Assembly: GCF_004359215.1 (NCBI RefSeq)
Contig: NC_090617.1
Span: forward strand, 2,421,180-2,485,179
Source: Bremia lactucae
Taxonomy: Eukaryota; Oomycota; Peronosporomycetes; Peronosporales; Peronosporaceae
Length of the DNA stretch: 64,000 bases
Reading direction: 5' to 3'
Below, one piece after another: positions 56,883 through 64,000 of this stretch (position 1 is its first letter; each line of letters begins with the position of its first letter). The notes below the pieces were generated by a model. The model was not told the DNA's origin, searched no databases, and saw only the letters and a list, made by a program, of their open reading frames with translations. The position numbers were made by a program, and so were the translations under genes.

Positions 56883-57600
56883 ATTTATTATTGGCTACTT
56901 TCTGACTAGATAAAGCGTTGCAATACATTCCAAGTGGCAGGCTGTGAGGGCATCAATAATGAATTATATAGCCTCATGCACGCGTGTCAGGACGAATGCC
57001 ACCCACTTTGCTCTTACTATCGTGTCTCAGCGACAATGTCCTTGCGATACAAATTGCACAAAATTAGTTATAGGTTGTGGGTATTTCTGCATACGATGTC
57101 ATGAGCGATGGCTTAGCCTTCTCACGACCGTCATGAATGGGCTAATGATATTATGTAAGCGCTCAGCAGCCTCTTCATCAAAGGTTTGGTCTACCACATC
57201 TTGGCGCTTGCCCTTAGCTTAGCAAAGCCACCAAATAAGTATATCTTAGAGCAAGGATTAGTATTATCGAGCCATTTGTGCCTAAGGAAAAAAGCCTTTT
57301 CGGATATTTCCTGAACAAGAACCGTACAGAATGGGCAGAACACGCATGAATGAACATGTTGGGGCTAACCCTGCTGTCATACATGGAGCAGCGTACTTGT
57401 GCCTGATATCAATCGTGTTATGAGATGCAGGAATCTTTAGAAGCGCATTGACCATCAAATAAATTCTTCTTAGCAGTATTTATTTATTGTGTCGCTTCAA
57501 ACGATACATTAGGCCAAAGCTGAAAGGCAATTGTTTCCGCGTCTAACTCTACAAGGCAGGCAGCTAATATTTTCATCTATGTGGGCTTCTCTGCTACCAT
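56883..57600. other. intergenic region with a weak coding trace
   Basis: On the minus strand about 57,222-57,115 stays open for about 35 codons with a protein-like composition (KGKRQDVVDQTFDEEAAERL, then HNIISPFMTVVRRL), ending in a stop. No extension could be built. Otherwise I see nothing. Confidence 0.3.
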
Positions 57601-57639
57601 GATAAGACAACGCTTCACAATTTCATTAATTTTATAAAA

Positions 57640-58440
57640 ATGTTACTATTTATCGATATTTTATCGGCGAAGGATTACTGCGTGCGTGATCGACAGTTCG
57701 AGCAAATTCTGTTTGTAATTATTGTGTGAATGCTATCAAATTTAATATAATGTATAATTTCAACACACTGAAAACGGCAAAGCTCTTGTCTCGATTTGGT
57801 GATAAGAATCGCTGCAGATCATCAATGACGCCGATGTCTAGATTGCAGTAATTTCAGAGAAGGAAAAGGATCGAAGACGAAGATTGGCGTTGACGATTAT
57901 CGGCCAGTAGCGTGTTGATCAATTACTTGATGGGCATGCGATTGCCTTGCAGACAATTCCCAATCCCACGTTACTACTCCAAAACAAAATTTTCTTGGAC
58001 AAATTGACATTGGGGCATGATCAGGTCTTGCTTCCCCAAATTTTCTAATCTTGCATTTAGAGGCTTACGAACGTTTAATTGACGACTCAGCTTTCGCAAT
58101 TCGTGAGAATGCCATTTCGGACTACCTAGAGTCACTTAGCTAGTATATTTTTCCGATCGAAAATTGGTAAAATTCTCTATTAAACTGAGAGAATAGATTT
58201 AGTGACGCAAATTTGTTCCGATGAAAATTCAGATGGGACCTTGCGTTCACGACTGTTTAACGGAAAGAATTCAATACTGAAGTCTATTTAATGGCGAAAT
58301 CTTAAGAGTCTATGCGAAGCAACATTTAATGCAAAGACTCTTCTTGATGGTAGTTTGCAATGTCAGAACGCTTAAGCTTTAGGAGAATTAAATAATGCCG
58401 ATAGTGACAGCTTGTATGCCAACTTGAAATTGTAAGTTTA
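57640..58440 (+). pseudogene. decayed gene, family not recognised
   Basis: Plus-strand sequence reads as a coherent protein over hundreds of bases but is broken by stops and at least two frame changes. Pieces include AKDYCVRDRQFEQILF, then ISEKEKDRRRRLALTIIGQ, VDQLLDGHAIALQTIPNPTL, LLQNKIFLDKLTLGHDQVLL, EAYERLIDDSAFAIRENAIS and DYLESL. In another frame come DENSDGTLRSRLFNGKNSIL and NLKSLCEATFNAKTLLDGSL. Composition is that of a helical, non-transposon protein. It lies just upstream of the nucleotide-sugar transporter gene on the same strand. I could not name it. Confidence 0.55.
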
Positions 58441-58549
58441 GTAATTATGTCAATGCATCGAAGGAAACATCAGCTATGTGAAAATCATTCAATCAAAAAT
58501 TCGTTGTCTAACGGGATGATCCGACACCGAAACTTTTCGCATTTTACAA

Positions 58550-59623
58550 ATGGAAGTCAAATGGACACTGGCACTGATGGTGGTGGCTGCAATTTTTCTG
58601 TGTTCCGGGAATTTGTGCATTATCGCATCTAAGGTTGGCGGTCTTGTACCATACAGCAGCATCACAGTTACATTCTTAATCGAGGTGCTCAAGCTCGCAT
58701 CTATGCTTGGAGCCATTGTTGTGACGAAGACATCTATTCCCGGTCCTCTTCAATTAAAAAAGAGCTATTTCTACGCAGTGCCTGCACTGTTGAATGCAGT
58801 GGAAGGCAATCTCACATACATTGTACTGCGCTATGTGGACGCAGCAACGGTCTCAGTGCTCTGGAATCTTAAGATTCTTTTAACCGCCATATTATTCCGC
58901 TATGTGCTGAAGCAACCGCTGTCGGAGTTGCACGTATTAGCAATCATTTTGCTGATTTTAGGAGTTTTGACCAGCCAATCTGACCGCTTTCGACAGATTG
59001 GCAGTAACGCGTCCGACGACTCACAGAGTTTAGTTTTTGGTTTGTCAATTGCTCTGATTGGCCTGACGTTGTCGTCATGTGCGAGCGTGTTTGCTGAGTG
59101 GGCACTGAAGCGGCAAGCGGATTGTCCATTCTTGTGGCAAAGTGTGCAAATGTATGGCTTCGGTGTGCTGTTTAATGCACTGGGACTAATGCTGGTGGAT
59201 GGAAATCGGTTGTTGTCCGGGGGTTTCTTTTACGGCTACAGCTGCTGGACAGTGGTCATTGTCGTTGTGAATTCTATTGGCGGTATCTTTATGGCTTGCA
59301 TTCTTAAATATTTGGATAATATTGCCTGCGTGTACTCACACTCGATGGCGATGATGTTTACTACGCTACTGTCCATCATTTTCTTTTCCTTTTCACCATC
59401 ACTAGAATTTGCGTGTGGGCTTGGTATTTTAGTCATCTCGATGTATCTGTACCATCATCCACTTGCTCAAGTTGTAAGAGAAAAAGAAGCGTCTGTCAGC
59501 GATACTAGCAGTGAAGAGGCTGAGAGCCCATCGGTAGCTGTTTCATCATTACAGCTTCAAAATCTTAGAGAATATAAGGAGGTACCAAGCCATACGAGAG
59601 TACACGTCAAAGATATATCGTGA
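58550..59623 (+). CDS. nucleotide-sugar transporter (SLC35A-like)
   Basis: 357 residues, single exon, about ten predicted membrane segments. The segment YAVPALLNAVEGNLTYIVLR and the following YVDAATVSVLWNLKILLTAI match the signature of UDP-galactose/CMP-sialic acid-type transporters (SLC35A; nucleotide-sugar transporter Pfam family). These are Golgi or ER antiporters that bring activated sugars into the lumen. A second conserved stretch, NSIGGIFMACILKYLDNI, lies near 245. The C-terminal 50 residues are hydrophilic and Ser/Glu-rich, so cytosolic. The substrate cannot be told from sequence. The ATG is preceded by TTTTCGCATTTTACAA, which resembles an oomycete initiator. Confidence 0.9.
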   Translation: MEVKWTLALMVVAAIFLCSGNLCIIASKVGGLVPYSSITVTFLIEVLKLASMLGAIVVTKTSIPGPLQLKKSYFYAVPALLNAVEGNLTYIVLRYVDAATVSVLWNLKILLTAILFRYVLKQPLSELHVLAIILLILGVLTSQSDRFRQIGSNASDDSQSLVFGLSIALIGLTLSSCASVFAEWALKRQADCPFLWQSVQMYGFGVLFNALGLMLVDGNRLLSGGFFYGYSCWTVVIVVVNSIGGIFMACILKYLDNIACVYSHSMAMMFTTLLSIIFFSFSPSLEFACGLGILVISMYLYHHPLAQVVREKEASVSDTSSEEAESPSVAVSSLQLQNLREYKEVPSHTRVHVKDIS

Positions 59624-60264
59624 AATTAGGCTCTACATGAGCAGCAGCGATGAAGCGTTAGCACCTAGACAACATTAAGCTTAAGGAGTCTTGTAAAGCA
59701 CAAACGTTCTTTTGCTCACTTATTGAAGCAGAATGTGAAACAATTTTTTTTTTTCTTGCGTCGTTCTCAAACATTATAGCATGCCCGTTGATTTTTGCGT
59801 TCGACGAATTGTTAGAGCCCGAGTATTTTCTACTGAGATGTCTTGCAGTTTACTATTGAATGAGCTCTACGCTGCGTCTTAGAAGGCCTCTGAAGCTAGC
59901 CACGAGCTTGTAAAAGTCTTCGACAAGCAGCCAAAATTTAACAATCTCATATTTGCTGTTTAGTCGAGTAGCAAGCGCCGCGTTGCATCCCATGTCTTCT
60001 CCTTATATGCAAGTTGGAAGCGAAAGACAGGAAAGTTCGGTACCATCAGCGATAACCGCTTGCATCGTCGACCCTATATTTAAAAGTTGTTCCCACAATT
60101 AGCGCCAGCATGTCTTTTTCTTCATCATGTTTAGTTAGACTACAACGTGCATTATTAACCCTTCCTTAATTATCACTTCCGGCGCCGTTTCACAAAAGAT
60201 GGCTACATGATGCAGTGGCTACCGAAAATGAAGAACTACGTGGGTATATCATTTATTCGACTTA
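59624..60264. other. intergenic region with possible gene relic
   Basis: From about 59,835 to 60,130 one plus-strand frame is protein-like but holds three or more stops. Pieces are KASEASHELVKVFDKQPKF, SSKRRVASHVFSLYASWKR and KTGKFGTISDNRLHRRPYI. It is not recognisable. The rest is the 3' flank of the transporter and the 5' flank of the methyltransferase gene. Confidence 0.35.
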
Positions 60265-61066
60265 ATGAGTAGCCTGTATGTGCGTTCGTGTTCGGCTCTC
60301 ACTTGCCACTGCGCTCCTTTGCGTGCCATAAAAAGCCTCAGGGGCAAGTCAAATGCCAGCGCTCGTTGGGTACGTCGGCAGTGGAGCGATCCTGCGGTGA
60401 AGCAGGCTAAAAGGGAAGGGCTACGCTCGCGTGCAGCCCTTAAACTGCGCGAGCTTAACGACGTACGTCTCCAGTAGTAATTACATGCGGCAACGATTTG
60501 TTTATTATATCTATACACGGCAGCGCTTCAAGCTTCTTCATCGTGGCGATGTGGTGCTAGACTTAGGTGCCGCTCCTGGCGGCTGGACTCAAGTGGCGGT
60601 AGAGGCGACAGCTTTCAAGCTTAACAACACAGAAGGCCCACCGCGAGTTGTGGCCGTGGATTTAAAGTCGTTTGACCCCGTAAAGGGAGCGGTCATCGTG
60701 ATAGGAGATTTTCGGCAGTCAAGTATCCGTGAAAAATTAAGCGAAGCCTTAAAGGGCCGCAAGGCTGACGTCGTACTTAGTGACATGGCTCCGTCCTTCT
60801 CAGGCACGTTCCTTGCGGACAGTCAGCATCAATTGCGACTATGCTATAACGCTTTAAAGATGGCTGAACTTTACCTCCGACCGGGTGGCAACTTTGCGAC
60901 CAAAATCCTGCGATGCGACGGTTCTGAAGAGTTTCGAGCCGAGTTAAAGGCGGCATTTCATGTTGTCAAAGCCATGAAGCCACCATCGTCGCGACCAGAG
61001 TCAACGGAAATGTTTCTTGTAGCAAAAGGATATACTGGCCCATTAAAGGAGCAGAAAGGATTGTAA
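60265..61066 (+). CDS. FtsJ/RrmJ-type rRNA 2'-O-methyltransferase
   Basis: 246 residues from join(60265..60462, 60524..61066), with a 61-bp phase-0 intron (GTACGT...CGGCAG). Splicing joins SRAALKLRELND to RFKLLHRGDVVLDLGAAPGG, exactly the FtsJ pattern. The SAM-binding motif is DLGAAPGGW. The catalytic K-D-K-E set appears complete: Lys in RAALKL, Asp in VLSDMAPSFSG, Lys in NFATKIL, Glu in PESTEMFLVAKG. The size and the basic, Ser/Arg-rich N-terminus suggest the mitochondrial member (MRM2-like), which methylates the large-subunit rRNA A-loop uridine in other eukaryotes. Localisation is inference. Convergent with the myosin gene, 121 bp apart. Confidence 0.92.
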
Positions 61067-61187
61067 AAGTGAAACAAATGGATGTAGTCTTTAAATCTCT
61101 GGCTCGAGCACCGCCAAAGCAAATATGCACAAGATGTTTGAAACTAATGTCAGACACGACAAACTAAATCACCGCCAACTGAGACGA

Positions 61188-64000
61188 TTAGTTAAGGTCC
61201 TGGCCTAGTCGAAGCGCTAGGAGCGTATCGTTGTACTGGGCAAAAGCGTCTTGGATGTCGTCCTGGAGCTGCATGGCTAGCGGGATGAGCTCAACGTTCA
61301 CTTTGCCACCGATTTGCGCCGACGCGGCTACGCGTGGTTGCAAGACCTTGACAGCGTGGATCATTTCCTGCAACTCAGTGTCCTGGCGGACGTCACCAGC
61401 AGCGTAAATAATCTTTTGCAGCAATTGGTGCACGAGCTGCTCCACCTCTTGCAAGTCAGCATCGTTCAAAGGCTCCGCGTCGGCAGCATTAGCCAACGCT
61501 TCGCGCTCTTCCTCTTCCCAGCGCTTGCGGGCCTCAGCATATGCCTCACGCTCGCAAATGTCTTGCGTACGGAGCGTGAGGTTTAAAAAACGGTCCAAGT
61601 GAATATTCAGCAGTGCATCCGGCATCTGCGTCAACACTTGAGTCATGTAGCGGTTCATTTCCTTTTCACGCTTAATGATAAACTTTTCCTCTTGATTCTT
61701 GCCCATCATTGACGAAAAGGGGTGGCGCTTGGGAAAACGAGGAAACCATGGAGCACGCTTGCCACGTCGTCCAGAAGCTGCGGCTTTTAGCTCCTGATGA
61801 AGCGCATTAAAGTCATTGTATCGACCACCTACAAGCCAAGCGGTTTTCGATTGCTCCAGAATATCACGGCCCCACGTTACACGAAGCACATACTCGGTAT
61901 ACTCATCGCCCCAATTCTGGTCCTGTTGCTTGCGGTGGCCCAGCATTGTACACGTCAAAATACCTCCTTTGTACGGAATTGGAGGACCGGTAGGAAAATC
62001 TTGAATCTTTTCCACCGGGTTAATGAGATTCTCATCATCAGCTGACATTACTGGACCAGCAGGAGCCTCTCCACCTTCACCAAACAGGTCGCGACCAGCC
62101 TGAGCAAGCTGCTCTTGGCGCAGAGCATCCCCCGCGACAGCTTCGCCCTCAATCTTTGCATTGTCGCCAGCCACCCAACTCATGTCAGCGTTCTGTAGTG
62201 ACTCCTGACCCACCATTGCACCAGCAACACCCATCGAGCCAATCGCGCCAATCTGGCCAGCCTGACCAGCCGATGCTTGCAGTGGCTGCACCGATCCCAG
62301 CATGGCAGGTCCACTTCCAGCAGCACCAAGGATACCAGGCGCACCGAGTGCAGGAGCCGTACCCAGTGTACCAGCTAGAGCTGCCTTGCGCTGGGCATCA
62401 TCGTAGGCATTTAGCTTTCGCAAAGCAGCAGCCTCGGCATCGTGTGCTAGAGACGCATCTTGAGCAGCAGCAGCGGCATCCTGAGCAGCCAAGGCGGCAG
62501 CTAAAGAGGCAGCCTGCGCACGCTCCACAGCCGCTTGGCGCTTGGCCTCTTCGCGGCCGACAGACCGACGGTAGGCATGCTGAATCGCGGTTGCTGCGGC
62601 AGCACGTCGCAGCTCCAGCTGGCGTTGACGTTCTCGCTCATCTTCTTCCTCTTGAATGCGGCGTTGGCGCTCTTCTTCCTCCCGCTGAATTCGCAATTTC
62701 TCCTGCTCGGCAGCAAGTCGTCGGGCCTCTTCTACAGCTAAACGGGCTTTGCGAATATGGTGCAGGCGTTGCACAAAGTGACGTTGCGCTTGAATGGTGT
62801 AATACGCCGTCAGCCAACGTTTCTTGGCCGAATTTTTTTTCTCTGCTTGAATGCGAGCAGCTTCCTCCATTAGCCGCTTTCGCATCTTTTCGTCTTCTAC
62901 CTGCGCACGACGCTTTTCTGCCAGTTTGCGGCCAAACTTACCACGGACAATTGACTGAATCTTCACTGCTGCCACATTCTGCTCGGCATTTTTTGCCGAC
63001 ATGCGCTCCCGAGTTTGCTCTAAGAGCTTTTTAAACGCGTTTGAAGCAAGGACACCTCCAATAGCCATCTTCCAGTGCTTTTGAGCCAAAAATTTCCGGC
63101 GCATTCTATGGCGGTGCGCATTACGCTGTCGGACAAAGTGCTTGCGAACGGCGTACATACGCATCACCGCCTGCATCTTAACGACAGCGGCCTTGCGTCG
63201 TCTAGTGTCTTCCAGTAACCATAAGAACGCGCGCTGTGCAAGCACTTTTGCCAAAGCGTAACGCCAACGACGACGTGCAAGCCACTTGCGGAGACGTGCG
63301 ACAATCCACGGTCCCATTTTCTTCATGTCAACCTTTAGCAGCGCGTCCAGCAGAGCAATCTTGCCCGTTTTGAAAAACACCTTGGTCCGTCCAAGTCGAT
63401 AGGCATCATTTTCAACACGGAACGACCACAGCACAGCCTCCGTAAACGTACGGTCATTGTATGCATTAAACATTGGTGTGACTGACGGTGGCAGGACAGG
63501 TTTGTAGATACGGCAGATCTCCTCGTAAGCCACACGAGTTGGAAGCCCCACTTTAAGCAGCTCACATGTCGCGAGCATGCCCGAGCAACGTAATTGATCC
63601 ACGACATACCCGTGGTCAAAAACTCCTGGAGACATTGTCGGGTTGGGCTTGATACACCGAATAAAGTTACAGCGTGTTGCGTTAAGCGTATCCGTAAGTT
63701 CCCGCATTTGGTCGCAAAATTTCGCCGAGACACTCTGTTTATGCTGGTTCATAGCCCCCCGGTCTAAATTAGCCGAAAAGAGTTCCTTAATGAGCGAAGA
63801 TTTACTAGAGGTGACAAAATCTTCGAGATCCTTTGGAATCGTATCGTTATTCTTGTCAATAAAGTTGCCAATAGTATACGGCACACGCGTTGCAAAGTGT
63901 TTAACAATAAATTCGTACTTCTTGTCCTTCTCATGAGGCGGTAAAAAATGCGAATGGGCCGCGTGTGTCTTGTGAAGTGTGGCATTCCATTTAGCGTCTG
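61188..64000 (-). CDS. myosin heavy chain with IQ motifs and PX domain (partial)
   Basis: Partial; the open frame runs off the right edge, giving at least 936 residues up to the stop at 61,188. From the edge inward there is the end of a myosin motor domain. It includes FIVKHFATRVPYTIGNFIDK, then SANLDRGAMNQHKQSVSAKF and TRCNFIRCIKPN (the conserved relay/converter region), then YRLGRTKVFFKTG. The neck has several IQ motifs (VVKMQAVMRMYAVRKHF, AVKIQSIVRGKFGRKLAEKR, AIQHAYRR) and a long Arg/Glu coiled coil. An Ala/Gly-rich linker precedes a PX domain (VLRVTWGRDILEQ, VGGRYNDFNALHQELK, then a Pro-rich loop before FIIKREKEMNRYM). PX domains bind phosphoinositides, and this architecture is known in oomycete myosins. 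A helical C-terminus of about 130 residues follows. Likely role: membrane-linked transport on actin. Confidence 0.92.
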   Translation of the reverse strand, partial: DAKWNATLHKTHAAHSHFLPPHEKDKKYEFIVKHFATRVPYTIGNFIDKNNDTIPKDLEDFVTSSKSSLIKELFSANLDRGAMNQHKQSVSAKFCDQMRELTDTLNATRCNFIRCIKPNPTMSPGVFDHGYVVDQLRCSGMLATCELLKVGLPTRVAYEEICRIYKPVLPPSVTPMFNAYNDRTFTEAVLWSFRVENDAYRLGRTKVFFKTGKIALLDALLKVDMKKMGPWIVARLRKWLARRRWRYALAKVLAQRAFLWLLEDTRRRKAAVVKMQAVMRMYAVRKHFVRQRNAHRHRMRRKFLAQKHWKMAIGGVLASNAFKKLLEQTRERMSAKNAEQNVAAVKIQSIVRGKFGRKLAEKRRAQVEDEKMRKRLMEEAARIQAEKKNSAKKRWLTAYYTIQAQRHFVQRLHHIRKARLAVEEARRLAAEQEKLRIQREEEERQRRIQEEEDERERQRQLELRRAAAATAIQHAYRRSVGREEAKRQAAVERAQAASLAAALAAQDAAAAAQDASLAHDAEAAALRKLNAYDDAQRKAALAGTLGTAPALGAPGILGAAGSGPAMLGSVQPLQASAGQAGQIGAIGSMGVAGAMVGQESLQNADMSWVAGDNAKIEGEAVAGDALRQEQLAQAGRDLFGEGGEAPAGPVMSADDENLINPVEKIQDFPTGPPIPYKGGILTCTMLGHRKQQDQNWGDEYTEYVLRVTWGRDILEQSKTAWLVGGRYNDFNALHQELKAAASGRRGKRAPWFPRFPKRHPFSSMMGKNQEEKFIIKREKEMNRYMTQVLTQMPDALLNIHLDRFLNLTLRTQDICEREAYAEARKRWEEEEREALANAADAEPLNDADLQEVEQLVHQLLQKIIYAAGDVRQDTELQEMIHAVKVLQPRVAASAQIGGKVNVELIPLAMQLQDDIQDAFAQYNDTLLALRLGQDLN

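Noticed and set aside
62156..63034. 292-codon plus-strand frame rich in Gln, His and Pro
   Set aside because: It is the antisense shadow of the myosin IQ/coiled-coil and linker codons; the minus strand has clear domain matches.

Overview
The window is a draft-assembly piece of an oomycete genome, probably a Peronosporales species (Phytophthora or a downy mildew). The evidence is short GT-AG introns of about 50-80 bp, a formin with an N-terminal PTEN-like region, a PX-domain myosin, tandem sterol-type glucosyltransferases, and a mass of decayed Ty3/gypsy and Ty1/copia retroelements with TGTAAC...GTTACA ends. The species cannot be fixed from sequence alone. There is one assembly gap (16,503-17,376).

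Layout. (1) 1-2,450: decayed gypsy gag-protease on the minus strand plus an LTR-like block. (2) 2,617-9,352: a two-gene island, a four-exon formin (+) and a five-exon kinesin-14-type motor (-), convergent and 78 bp apart. LTR sequence lies within about 170 bp of the formin start and about 120 bp of the kinesin start. (3) 9,474-47,200: roughly 38 kb of nested, broken mobile elements. Its core is a large divergent inverted duplication, left arm 17,377-23,607 and right arm 30,231-38,293. Each arm carries the same already-scrambled gypsy-copia mosaic. Between them sit a copia remnant and a gypsy copy (24,190-30,230) whose two LTRs point in opposite directions. A decayed MULE transposon with recognisable terminal inverted repeats occupies 44,849-47,194. 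(4) 47,730-64,000: a compact gene island. In order it holds a lipocalin/FABP-like protein (+), choline/ethanolamine kinase (-), double glucosyltransferase (-), TB2/DP1/HVA22 membrane protein (+), nucleotide-sugar transporter (+), FtsJ-type rRNA 2'-O-methyltransferase (+) and a myosin (-) that runs off the right edge. Two or three decayed coding stretches lie between these genes.

No operon-like logic is expected or seen. Themes are cytoskeleton (formin, kinesin, myosin) and membrane lipid or glycan metabolism (ethanolamine kinase, glucosyltransferase, nucleotide-sugar transporter, FABP-like, HVA22-like), but shared regulation is not shown. The glucosyltransferase and HVA22-like genes are divergent across a 225-bp shared upstream region. 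Exon joins were derived by hand from frame continuity and GT-AG sites, not from transcripts. The most unusual content is the inverted duplication and the fold-back junctions within it, not a new gene system.
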